The notes under the pieces: generated by a model | What the model saw: only the letters and a program-made list of their open reading frames with translations | What the model was told of the DNA's origin: nothing | Databases searched by the model: none | Made by a program: the position numbers and the translations under genes | In this document: positions 36,471 to 45,131 of the stretch, one piece after another | How the letters are laid out: every line of letters starts with the position of its first letter | Numbering within the stretch: the first letter of the stretch is position 1 | Assembly: GCA_003602645.1 (NCBI GenBank) | Contig: QQSI01000020.1 | Coordinates: 9,452-54,582, forward strand | DNA from: Candidatus Poseidoniales archaeon | GTDB lineage: Archaea; Thermoplasmatota; Poseidoniia; Poseidoniales; Poseidoniaceae | Direction of reading: 5' to 3' | Length of the DNA: 45,131 nt

Positions 36471-37790
36471 ATGGGTATGCCCCAAGAACGTGGAACATGG
36501 TCTGCATCTCAAACGACCCTGGACAAGGCCACGAAAGTGATGGAAGCAGCAGCTGCGAGTGGTGATTTGTACCGAAATGGATTGGGCATGATTGCTTCAG
36601 AAAACATTGTCTCCCCGATGGTTCAAAAAATCGTGGCCAGCGATTTGCACGGGCGGTATGCTGAGGGTCTGCCAGGAAAGAGGTACTACCAAGGATGTGA
36701 TGATTTCGACACCATCGAGTCAGTCGGTATTGAATTGGCAAAGAGTGTCTTTAAGGCACCTTTTGCAAACATTCAATCAACATCGGGAACGGTTTCTAAC
36801 ATTGCCGCGCTCAAAGCACTGGCAAAGCCTGGTGACGCAATAACGGCTGTGTCCACCGCTGACGGAGGTCACATCTCCCATGCTCGGATGGGTGCAGTCG
36901 GGCTTCGCGATCTTAACTTGTCTACGTATCCTTGGAATGAAGAACGAATGGAGCCTGATGTTGATGGGGCCTGCGATTTGATTCGTTCGATTGAGCCAAA
37001 GGTTGCATTGATTGGACAATCTGTTTTTCTCTTTCCCACACCGCTTGAAGAAATTTCTGCAGCCGCTCACGAGGTTGGAGCGAAAGTCATGTATGACGGT
37101 GCTCACGTATTAGGTTTGATTGCAGGGGGTGTCTTTCAAGATCCATTGCGGGAGGGTGCCGATCTCATGACGGGTTCCTCTCACAAAACCTTCCCTGGCC
37201 CTCAAGGTGGTTTCTTGCTCTCAAGCAGCGAAGACCCAGCCTTTCAAAAGCGACTCAACAACGCAATCTTCCCGGGTGTTTGCTCATCTTACCATCTGCA
37301 TCATGTTGCGGGCAAAGTCATCGCACTGGCAGAATTTGAGGAATACGGTGCGGCCTATGCAAAGGACATCGTTGCTAACGCACAGCACTTCGCAAGTGCT
37401 CTTGCGGCAGAAGGCTTTGATGTTCTTGCAGAAAGCAGAGGCTACACAGCATCCCATCAAGTGTTAACTCGACATGGAGAGACCGATTCTGGAGCCGGGG
37501 CCAAGGCAGCACGATTGCTTGAGGACGCAGGCATCATAACCAACATGAACATGTTACCCGGTGACACCAAGGCAATGACGCCATCCGGTCTTCGGTTGGG
37601 AGTCCAAGAGTTGACCAGGGTGGGTATGGGCCGATTGGAAATGGAGGAGGTTGCCCGCCTTTATGCCCGCGTGTTGATCCATAACGAAGAGCCCTCGAAG
37701 GTCAAGAATGATGTCAAGGAATTGAAATCAAATTTCCAAGTCATCCGTTACTGCTTCAATGATGAGGAACGCACGGGTTATCCTTTCTGA
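36471..37790 (+). CDS. glyA: Serine hydroxymethyltransferase
   Basis: GMIASENIVSPMVQKIVASDLHGRYAEGLPGKRYYQGCDDFDTIES, VMYDGAHVLGLIAGGVFQDPLREGADLMTGSSHKTFPGPQGGFLL. Confidence 0.93.
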   Translation: MGMPQERGTWSASQTTLDKATKVMEAAAASGDLYRNGLGMIASENIVSPMVQKIVASDLHGRYAEGLPGKRYYQGCDDFDTIESVGIELAKSVFKAPFANIQSTSGTVSNIAALKALAKPGDAITAVSTADGGHISHARMGAVGLRDLNLSTYPWNEERMEPDVDGACDLIRSIEPKVALIGQSVFLFPTPLEEISAAAHEVGAKVMYDGAHVLGLIAGGVFQDPLREGADLMTGSSHKTFPGPQGGFLLSSSEDPAFQKRLNNAIFPGVCSSYHLHHVAGKVIALAEFEEYGAAYAKDIVANAQHFASALAAEGFDVLAESRGYTASHQVLTRHGETDSGAGAKAARLLEDAGIITNMNMLPGDTKAMTPSGLRLGVQELTRVGMGRLEMEEVARLYARVLIHNEEPSKVKNDVKELKSNFQVIRYCFNDEERTGYPF

Positions 37791-38846
37791 GTGAGCGCGA
37801 TGGCTGTGCGAAATGAAAGTGCTTTTGATGCTCTGATGGGTTCGTTTACGCACATCGATGGTCACATAGTTGACGAACATACTGATCCATGGGTCCTATG
37901 GCACACCACGGATCTCTATGCTTGGTGGCATTCATTTGAGGACCAATGCCAGACTCCATTGGGTCGAAAACTAATGAATGCCTTTGCTGATCAAGAAGAG
38001 TATCTCCTCAATAGGAATGCCACTCTGTCCACTGGTTGGTTTTCAAAAAAGCGACGTCAGCAAGAAGCGATTCAACGTCGTTGGTCCACATATGGTTGGG
38101 GCCAGTTTGATGTGTCCAAAAATTCGGCTTCTACCCTTCTTTTTGCGCCTATTGCGGCAGGTTTAGCTCTCGCCACGACAGAGGGGGTCAATGGGCAAAG
38201 GAACAAGGTGGAATGGACTCAACTCAATCAACGATTGATTCAATTTGATTTTTCACCAAGTGACACGCGACTCCCACCAGCACCCCATCCCCCAAAGATG
38301 CCATGGACGAGCCCCTTTGACCATGGTCTTCAGCCACCTTATGTCTTTTCTGAACTCCTCCACAACGGCACAGAACTTTCACTTGAAGGCGAAGTCGTTT
38401 GCATGCTTCCGCTCGGTGCTTTCACACGTCTTTTCCATACCTGTAGGGCATACCCAAATGCACTTGCTCAAGAGCATCAAAACTCATGGCAAACGCCAGG
38501 GTTGCAAGCTGGTGATCGGTCGGTGTTGCTGATGGTCGTTTCTTCCATGTCTGGTTTACTGGACCGCGGTGAACGACCGATTTACTTGGAAAATCATGGA
38601 AGCTGGAATCCACTGATTGAACATTACTTGATTCAGTTTGGTTGGGGTGCCCCCACCTCAATTGAGCCAATGGATTCAGAACATGGGGTTCGTTTTTTTC
38701 TATCCCCTACTGCAACTTTTCCCTTCCTGGTTGGTTGGCTTGTTGCAATGTGGGAACGAGGGCACGGAATTCCAAGCAAATTTAGACTTGAAAAAGAGGG
38801 TGAAAATTGGGTGTTGGAGATTGATTCAAGACACGCCTATAACTGA
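37791..38846 (+). CDS. Hypothetical protein
   Basis: 351-aa ORF starting (GTG 37791 or ATG 37800) directly after the glyA stop; no recognised family. Confidence 0.65.
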   Translation: MSAMAVRNESAFDALMGSFTHIDGHIVDEHTDPWVLWHTTDLYAWWHSFEDQCQTPLGRKLMNAFADQEEYLLNRNATLSTGWFSKKRRQQEAIQRRWSTYGWGQFDVSKNSASTLLFAPIAAGLALATTEGVNGQRNKVEWTQLNQRLIQFDFSPSDTRLPPAPHPPKMPWTSPFDHGLQPPYVFSELLHNGTELSLEGEVVCMLPLGAFTRLFHTCRAYPNALAQEHQNSWQTPGLQAGDRSVLLMVVSSMSGLLDRGERPIYLENHGSWNPLIEHYLIQFGWGAPTSIEPMDSEHGVRFFLSPTATFPFLVGWLVAMWERGHGIPSKFRLEKEGENWVLEIDSRHAYN

Positions 38847-38898
38847 GGTGTAGTGGTCCAATTTCGTTCGATTACAACGAGCAACCTCCACGCATCTA

Positions 38899-38917
38899 TG
38901 GTTAAGGACTATAACCA
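38899..38917. promoter_or_regulatory. Inverted repeat overlapping a TATA-like element
   Basis: TGGTTA-aggacta-TAACCA, spanning 'actataacc' about 28-35 nt upstream of the ATG at 38945. Confidence 0.35.
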
Positions 38918-38944
38918 CGACATGGAGTCGGGAAACTTGCACAG

Positions 38945-41900
38945 ATGTGCATGGTGTTGTTTATGTCGCTAAATCACAACCAAATGGCCTACGCTGCTAT
39001 TGTTTCTACCTTGATTTTTGGTTCTATTTTCGTCGGGTTCTCAGGTGTCTTCCAAACCAGCGAAAGCGTTGGTGGATTCGAACCTGCTGCGGAAGAAGAT
39101 TTGCTTGGACAGGGGACTTCGCTTGGAATCGCCATTGATACCGATGGTGACGGCCTTTCTGATGTGCTTGAAAACACGCAGTATGGTACCGACCCCAACG
39201 ATCCAGACACCGATAAAGATGGAATGAGCGATGGTTGGGAAGTCGACCATGGACTCAATCCACTCGACAATGGTGAATCGGATGACCTGCTTGTAGAATC
39301 TGGTGAAGCAGACACTGAGGATGCTAACATTGCTAACGAAACAGATTCTTGGCCTGACCCAAGTCAAGGACCAAACGGAGATCCTGACCGTGACGGTCTC
39401 ATCAACAAAATCGAAGAGGAACTCGGTACCGACCCCCAACGCAGTGACTCGGACAATGATGGTCTCAATGACCGCTGGGAATCCCTCTACACCATGACTG
39501 TGGCAACGCCTGGAGGCGATGTCACACTTTTCGACCCACTCAATGGAAATTGGGATTGCCTTTTGCTTGACCAAGCAATGGAAGACACTCTTTCAACTCG
39601 GTTTAACGGCGAAAACGGAGTTGCAAGTTGGGACGACCTAGCCAACTCCATCGGAGCGCATTCATGTGATATGATCCTCGATTCAGACGACGATGGGCTA
39701 GCAAACTTCGAAGAAGAGGCGTTCGGTACGAACCCAACTGAACGTGATTCGGACATGGACCTCATCGATGATATCATTGAAGTGTCAAACGTTTCGGTCG
39801 GTCTTTTCACCGGTGTAGGCGAAAACTGTAACATTCCTCTTCTCGATTCGATCACCCGCACCGCACCTTTCCAAGACAAAGATCGATCTTGGTTTATGAT
39901 GGACATGGATGGTGATGGTCTCTTGAATGGCCCATCTGATTGGGACACAGACGGAGATGGGATGCCTGACGGTTTCGAATTTTGCTACTCGAACGCTCTT
40001 GACCAACCGAACAACAACGCCCTTGAAACACTGAACCCATCGAACGCCTCCGATGGCTATGGGGATTGGGATGAAGATGGTATGAACAACTACGAAGAGT
40101 ACCAAGTTGCTAACATCTTTGGCCCAACGAACTTCACATCACCATGGCGCATGGATACTGACCTTGACGGTATGCCAGACGGCTGGGAATCAACAAACGG
40201 GCTTCACCCACGGGATGGTGCAAACGGGGACCTCGATCCAGACCACGACGGATGGGATGCAGATGGCGATGGCGCCGTTCGCTACGACACGCTCGAATAC
40301 ACAGCAGTCGTCATCGGTATTGATGTTGCAGAGGACCAATGGGTTGACGCAAACTCAACTGTTGCACGGGCTCAAATCACCCTCGCTGGCGGTAACAAGC
40401 AAACAATCCCTATGGTCGCACCAGTTTCAGGCTATGTCTATGAAATCCACGTATCTCTTGGTCAGGCCGTGGAATCACGGTTGTTCACCTGGATGGAAAT
40501 TGTAGAACCTGAAGAACAGTTCACAAACCTCATGGAATACAACGCTCGTGACCGAGACGGTGATGGAATCATCGATGGACGCTCCACAGACCCGCTCAAC
40601 CCTGACACCGATGGCGACGGCTTGATCGACGGTATTGAGGTCATGGGCTGGGAAATTCTTGTCGTGAATAATGGTGTCATTCGCACATGGGTCACTTCAG
40701 ACCCCGGTTTGTTCGACACAGACGAAGACGGCCTCTCCGATTACAACGAATTTGCCTCAGTCTGTACTGGTGGTTCAAATGCCTCCAATCCAGACACCGA
40801 TGGTGACGGCCTTGGCGATCAATCTGAAGCCTTAGCTGGTTTCTCTTGGGAAGGCGTGGCATACTTCACTAGCCCATGCATGTTTGATACCGACAACGAC
40901 GGCCTAGAAGATGGAGAAGAAGTCATCGCTGGGAAAGACAATTTCCTCACTCACGCCAACAACTCCGACACAGACAACGACACACTCATAGACGGAAATG
41001 AGGTCTTGTTTGTTCCACGTCCCTTCCAAAATCCAACCAACCCTCTACTCAATGATACAGATGCAGATGGAATGTTGGACGGTTGGGAAATGCAAGTGAA
41101 GTCTGCAGAAGAGAACACCAATTCTCACAGTCTATGGGTTTCCTCCTCATCATGGGAACGACCAGGTTGCGTCCCAGCTCAAAACAACGATTGCACAATG
41201 GAAGCTGGTGGGTATGTTTGGCAAAACAACCTAGGTGGGTTCATTATTGAAGCAAAATTCAGCATCTCTGAGATGAACCTCACAGGGTTTGCGTTGCCGC
41301 TCAATGACTTCTGTTCATGCAACGGACGCTGGGCGCTGGATCCCTCGCTTGATTCCCTAAAGGACGATACTTTCGATATTGACAATGATTCATTGGCCAA
41401 CGGGGCAGAAGCACCTGACAAGTGGAACACCAACCCAGTCGATGACGATACTGACGGAGACCAACTACCAGACGGCTGGGAGGTCTACTACTCCGGACTC
41501 GCACTTGAAGCTGGGCTCGTCGACAACGCCAGTGTGAGTGCATACGGCGCTCGAGGTGTGTTGGATCCATCCATGCCTGACAGTGACTTGAATGGTATTG
41601 ATGATGGTCTTGAGGACCCGGATGACGATGGATTGAACCGCACAGGTCTCATGAAGAAGTACTGCCCAGGTTACAACGATACCACCAATTCAGAATGCAA
41701 CATCGACCCTGAATCCCCAGATGGCAAGAGGTTCTACGATAACCTCGAAAATTACACCAACTTCGAGGAATTGCAGAATGGTACCAACCCAATCAGCAAC
41801 GATACGGATGGCGACGATTGGAACGATGGGCCTGAGGTGTATTACCAAGACCACGACAATGATGGCATGGCTTCAGGCTGGGAGTTCCACTTCCAGTTCG

Positions 41901-42043
41901 ATCCGTTTGACGCAGCAGACCGTATGGTCGATCAAGATGGTGATGGACACGTGAACTACTGTGAATACAAATGGGACACAAATCCAAGGGACCCAACCAG
42001 TTTCCCAGGCCAAGGTGAATTGTGCGATCCATTCGCTCAATGA
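38945..42043 (+). CDS. Exported thrombospondin type 3-like calcium-binding repeat protein
   Basis: N-terminal hydrophobic segment AYAAIVSTLIFGSIFVGFSGVF; many DTDGDGLSD/DTDxDGMxDGWE repeats. Confidence 0.9.
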   Translation: MCMVLFMSLNHNQMAYAAIVSTLIFGSIFVGFSGVFQTSESVGGFEPAAEEDLLGQGTSLGIAIDTDGDGLSDVLENTQYGTDPNDPDTDKDGMSDGWEVDHGLNPLDNGESDDLLVESGEADTEDANIANETDSWPDPSQGPNGDPDRDGLINKIEEELGTDPQRSDSDNDGLNDRWESLYTMTVATPGGDVTLFDPLNGNWDCLLLDQAMEDTLSTRFNGENGVASWDDLANSIGAHSCDMILDSDDDGLANFEEEAFGTNPTERDSDMDLIDDIIEVSNVSVGLFTGVGENCNIPLLDSITRTAPFQDKDRSWFMMDMDGDGLLNGPSDWDTDGDGMPDGFEFCYSNALDQPNNNALETLNPSNASDGYGDWDEDGMNNYEEYQVANIFGPTNFTSPWRMDTDLDGMPDGWESTNGLHPRDGANGDLDPDHDGWDADGDGAVRYDTLEYTAVVIGIDVAEDQWVDANSTVARAQITLAGGNKQTIPMVAPVSGYVYEIHVSLGQAVESRLFTWMEIVEPEEQFTNLMEYNARDRDGDGIIDGRSTDPLNPDTDGDGLIDGIEVMGWEILVVNNGVIRTWVTSDPGLFDTDEDGLSDYNEFASVCTGGSNASNPDTDGDGLGDQSEALAGFSWEGVAYFTSPCMFDTDNDGLEDGEEVIAGKDNFLTHANNSDTDNDTLIDGNEVLFVPRPFQNPTNPLLNDTDADGMLDGWEMQVKSAEENTNSHSLWVSSSSWERPGCVPAQNNDCTMEAGGYVWQNNLGGFIIEAKFSISEMNLTGFALPLNDFCSCNGRWALDPSLDSLKDDTFDIDNDSLANGAEAPDKWNTNPVDDDTDGDQLPDGWEVYYSGLALEAGLVDNASVSAYGARGVLDPSMPDSDLNGIDDGLEDPDDDGLNRTGLMKKYCPGYNDTTNSECNIDPESPDGKRFYDNLENYTNFEELQNGTNPISNDTDGDDWNDGPEVYYQDHDNDGMASGWEFHFQFDPFDAADRMVDQDGDGHVNYCEYKWDTNPRDPTSFPGQGELCDPFAQ

Positions 42044-42078
42044 AATTTGGATTTTGGGCACAAGCCTGCCTAAGATTC

Positions 42079-43620
42079 ATGTCTGAGAAGAGCCGAACAC
42101 ATACCATGAGGGGGCAGTTGCGCATAGGTGCCGTGCTTCTTGTGGCCTTCATGTTCATTGGCAGCCATCCTGCTGCAGCTCAAGAAGACCCACATTGGCT
42201 CAGCGGCTCTGACCAACTGGTGTTTTACCAAGAGCAAGGATTGACTGCAAACCAGACCCTTTCACTCAACGGGACGAGCAACCAAGCCTTGCAGGAGGCC
42301 AGTTGGGCCTTGGTCAACATTACCCTCTTCGACCAATACGAAGTCATCACTTCTGGTGATTACCTCTCGAGCGTGATTCCTTCAGGGGAACAACGCTGGA
42401 GTTGGACCCTGGTGATTGATGTCGAGGGTATTGATTGCACATGTGTTCTCGAGGTACATCCCTCACCAGATCCAGACCAACAACCAGCATTGCTTCATAC
42501 TTACCTTGGCGAAAGCGGACATAGGCCATTGCTCATGCCCCCTTCTGAAAATACCTACCTGCTTACTCAGGATGTTATGGACATAGGGTTTGACGCACTG
42601 ACTCCTCTCGGCACGGTCAATGGCTCAGTGATTACAGCTCATGTTTGTGAGGCTCCAAATGATGTTTGCCTTGTCGAAGCCACTCCCTTTAATCTGGATG
42701 CTAGAATGGAAAAGGAAGGCTTCCATGTGATGTTTAACGCCACAGCACTCGATTTACCTGATGGGTTTTGGAAGTTTGAGTTAGAAATGGAGGATTTGAT
42801 GTTAAGACCATCAAATCCAGTATCTTTCCTCCTTCATCTTGACCGACAAGCACCAGTTGTCTCTCTGTCGAATTCTATTGCAAGCGCAGAAACATCCGAC
42901 CAACCATCATCTATGTCGAATTCTGTGGTGGAGGACACTGAAGTTTTGTTTACAGCAGTCGTTTCTGACGGTTACGCCGGGGAATCTGAGGTACTGACAT
43001 GGTCCAAGGTCTCTCCAAGCGGCGTTCAAACGGCGTTTGACAACACTTCCTATGTCTCCGATGCGAGTGTGTTCTTCGTTCCTACTGAAGCTGGTGAGTG
43101 GACCGTTTCTTTGTTGGTCCGAGATTCTGCTGGCCATCTGATCCGAACCACCACCTCATTTTTGGTTGTCAATGCGGATCCGGTAGCTGTAATCACCCTC
43201 GACGGTCTCACGGTGTCCGATGGAGACCAACTCACCATGCCTACTGGCACCGGATGGTCACTAAATGCGAGTCAAAGCATGGACACAACACAGGATCAAA
43301 AGATGCTTCTGTTCAAGTGGTATTTGGGTGAAGAACTCATCCAAAATGGCGGATCAGTTTTGGACCCAACAACATTGACAACAACAGGTGAACAAACGCT
43401 CAGGCTCGTAGTTACAGACGATGATGGTGCTCAAAGTGAGCTCACATTCACCATGTTAATTCCCGCTCAATCGGTCGATGCTCCTGAGGGTTCTTTGGGC
43501 GGCAATCTGTTCACATTCGTCTTCGTTGGTTTGGTTTCAGTAGCACTGTATCTTCTGGTGAAAATGGGTGCAGGTCCTCCACAAGAATCTCTGCCCAAGT
43601 GGCAAAGCAAAAAAGAATGA
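42079..43620 (+). CDS. Exported surface protein with PKD/Ig-like domain and C-terminal TM
   Basis: Signal peptide RIGAVLLVAFMFIGSHPAAAQ; PKD-like NADPVAVITLDGLTVSDGDQLTMPTGTGWSLNASQSMD...LVVTDDDGAQSELTFTM; TM LFTFVFVGLVSVALYLLVKMG. Start 42022, 42079 or 42106. Confidence 0.75.
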   Translation: MSEKSRTHTMRGQLRIGAVLLVAFMFIGSHPAAAQEDPHWLSGSDQLVFYQEQGLTANQTLSLNGTSNQALQEASWALVNITLFDQYEVITSGDYLSSVIPSGEQRWSWTLVIDVEGIDCTCVLEVHPSPDPDQQPALLHTYLGESGHRPLLMPPSENTYLLTQDVMDIGFDALTPLGTVNGSVITAHVCEAPNDVCLVEATPFNLDARMEKEGFHVMFNATALDLPDGFWKFELEMEDLMLRPSNPVSFLLHLDRQAPVVSLSNSIASAETSDQPSSMSNSVVEDTEVLFTAVVSDGYAGESEVLTWSKVSPSGVQTAFDNTSYVSDASVFFVPTEAGEWTVSLLVRDSAGHLIRTTTSFLVVNADPVAVITLDGLTVSDGDQLTMPTGTGWSLNASQSMDTTQDQKMLLFKWYLGEELIQNGGSVLDPTTLTTTGEQTLRLVVTDDDGAQSELTFTMLIPAQSVDAPEGSLGGNLFTFVFVGLVSVALYLLVKMGAGPPQESLPKWQSKKE

Positions 43621-43702
43621 TTGATTCATTTCCCAATTCCTTGAGTTGGATTTCTTCATCCATGGGGCAACGATTGAAGATGGAGCGCTTCTTGGGGTTA
43701 TC

Positions 43703-45073
43703 ATGTACGACGCAGCGCTGGACCTCATTGGGACGCCGCCTTCACCAATTACGAACGAAGAGTATGGTCGACGGGTTGATCGTCTGACTTCACAAATGAG
43801 ACCAGGTGACCTTCTCATCGTGCCTGCATCTTCCGCTGCAGTGCACTCCAATGACGTTCATTATCCGTACAGAACCCAGAGTGATTTACTCTATCTTGTG
43901 GGTTGGGAAGAAGAAGAAGCAGTTTTCACCGTCCACCACGAAGGTGGATCTTGGGTTCGCACTCTTTTCGTTCAACCAAAAGACACACTCAAAGAAATAT
44001 GGGAAGGCCGAAGGCCCGGTGTCGAAGGTGCTCTTGCTGGTTGGGCCACTGACAAAGCACGCTCAACAGCTGAACTTCTTCCTGCCCTTGAGGCATTGAT
44101 CAGCGATTCAACCCGTATCCTGCTTCGAACAGGAATAAGAAGTGAATTGGATGACCTCGTGGTTTCAGCCCTCCAGCGAAGGGATCGTGCACGCCAACAT
44201 TTTGGAACTGGACCAATTACCATTGAAGATCCAACTTCACGGATTGCAGAATTGAGGCTCAGAAAATCTTCGGCAGAAATCGAACAGATGAGGTTTGCAT
44301 CCGATGTGAGTAGCGTCGCCCATGTCGCTGCCATGAGGAACACTAAACCCGGGCGGATGGAATATCAACTCCAAGCAACCATTGAGGGCTTTTTCGTCTA
44401 TGCTGGTACGTCTGGTTGGGCTTATCCATCCATTGTTGGTTGTGGCGATAACGCCACTGTGCTCCATTACCACCAGAACAACGATGTTTGTGAAGACGGT
44501 GAAGTTATTTTGATTGATGCCGGTGCTGAATACCGTGGCTATGCGGCTGACATCACACGTTCATGGCCAATCAGCGGCACATTCACAGAGGCTCAACGCG
44601 AAATCTACCAAATCGTTCTCGATGCTCAGCTTGCAGCTATTGACAAGTGTCGACCTGGGCTTGCTTACAACGCCCCTCATGAGGAAGCACGACGAGTCCT
44701 TGCAGAAGGGCTCATCAAACTGGGTGTCATCACCCAAACTCTTGACGAAGCATTGAATCCAGATACTGGAGATTTGAAGAAGTGGTACATGCACAACACA
44801 GGCCATTGGATTGGCTTGGACGTCCACGATGTTGGAATCTACAAACCGAATGGGGAGCCACGACTTTTGGAAGAAGGGATGGTCCTCACCGTTGAGCCAG
44901 GATTGTACTTTGGTGCGTGGCGTCCCGATGTTGATTGCCCACAGCGTTATGCAAACCTTGGTATACGTATTGAGGACGATGTGTTGGTAACATCGGGTGA
45001 CCCGGATGTTCTCACCGCCTCATGCCCAAAGACCATCGAGGAAATTGAAAGCATTACTGGACAACCTTTCTGA
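43703..45073 (+). CDS. pepP: Xaa-Pro aminopeptidase (M24B, PepP-like)
   Basis: YPYRTQSDLLYLVGWEEEEAVF, ILIDAGAEYRGYAADITRSWPISGTFTEAQREIYQIVL, HNTGHWIGLDVHDVG, MVLTVEPGLYF, IRIEDDVLVT. Confidence 0.93.
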   Translation: MYDAALDLIGTPPSPITNEEYGRRVDRLTSQMRPGDLLIVPASSAAVHSNDVHYPYRTQSDLLYLVGWEEEEAVFTVHHEGGSWVRTLFVQPKDTLKEIWEGRRPGVEGALAGWATDKARSTAELLPALEALISDSTRILLRTGIRSELDDLVVSALQRRDRARQHFGTGPITIEDPTSRIAELRLRKSSAEIEQMRFASDVSSVAHVAAMRNTKPGRMEYQLQATIEGFFVYAGTSGWAYPSIVGCGDNATVLHYHQNNDVCEDGEVILIDAGAEYRGYAADITRSWPISGTFTEAQREIYQIVLDAQLAAIDKCRPGLAYNAPHEEARRVLAEGLIKLGVITQTLDEALNPDTGDLKKWYMHNTGHWIGLDVHDVGIYKPNGEPRLLEEGMVLTVEPGLYFGAWRPDVDCPQRYANLGIRIEDDVLVTSGDPDVLTASCPKTIEEIESITGQPF

Positions 45074-45082
45074 GTCGATTCT

Positions 45083-45131
45083 ATGGATTGGAAATCAATA
45101 TTACAGCGTCAATCTGAGTGGTCGCCCGGTA
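45083..45131 (+). CDS. Possible start of the next gene (truncated by window)
   Basis: ATG at 45083 opens MDWKSILQRQSEWSPG... to the end of the window; only 16 codons visible. Confidence 0.3.
   Translation, partial: MDWKSILQRQSEWSPG

Noticed and set aside
39041-39574. 177-aa minus-strand ORF opposite the calcium-repeat gene
   Set aside because: Antisense to a strongly supported repeat-rich coding frame; long antisense ORFs are expected from the biased DxDxDG codons.
39140-41960. Recurrent short DNA motif (e.g. accgatggtgacggcct) that might be read as a tandem repeat or CRISPR
   Set aside because: Irregular spacing and in-frame coding for DTDGDGL repeats; no conserved-length spacers. It is a protein-level repeat.
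1-45131. Search for mobile elements, prophage genes, toxin-antitoxin or CRISPR-Cas systems
   Set aside because: No transposase, integrase, capsid/terminase, Cas or recognisable TA motif seen in any supported ORF.

Overview
The window looks like a gene-dense stretch of an archaeal chromosome. Gene content (archaeal rps24e/rps27ae pair, DtdA, RtcB, archaeal-type AlaRS and ValRS, HVO_0476-type zinc finger protein, small thin intergenic regions, many exported or membrane proteins) suggests a planktonic Thermoplasmatota / Marine Group II (Poseidoniales)-like euryarchaeon. This is inferred from gene content; no search was run. I support about 30 protein-coding genes, two tRNA genes (Ser-GGA on +, Thr-GGT on -, both with encoded CCA) and a few weak regulatory candidates. 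I saw no CRISPR array, rRNA, transposase or phage module. The most interesting segment is about 21.07-25.74 kb. There a small conserved protein and a B-family polymerase homologue with a degenerate motif C and no recognisable exonuclease motif I sit next to a convergent RecA-superfamily protein whose Walker A lysine is replaced by serine, followed by a divergent Y-family polymerase with intact catalytic motifs. This resembles an archaeal counterpart of the bacterial ImuA/ImuB/DnaE2 mutasome. Other points of interest are a NavBac-like voltage-gated channel with a TLESWS filter (8.95-9.76 kb), a half-lipoyl/HlyD-like segment inside a thrombospondin-type-3-like repeat protein (38.9-42.0 kb), a large uncharacterised membrane/TPR-like protein (33.3-36.4 kb), two different subtilases, and repeated stop-to-stop convergent gene junctions with no room for separate terminators.
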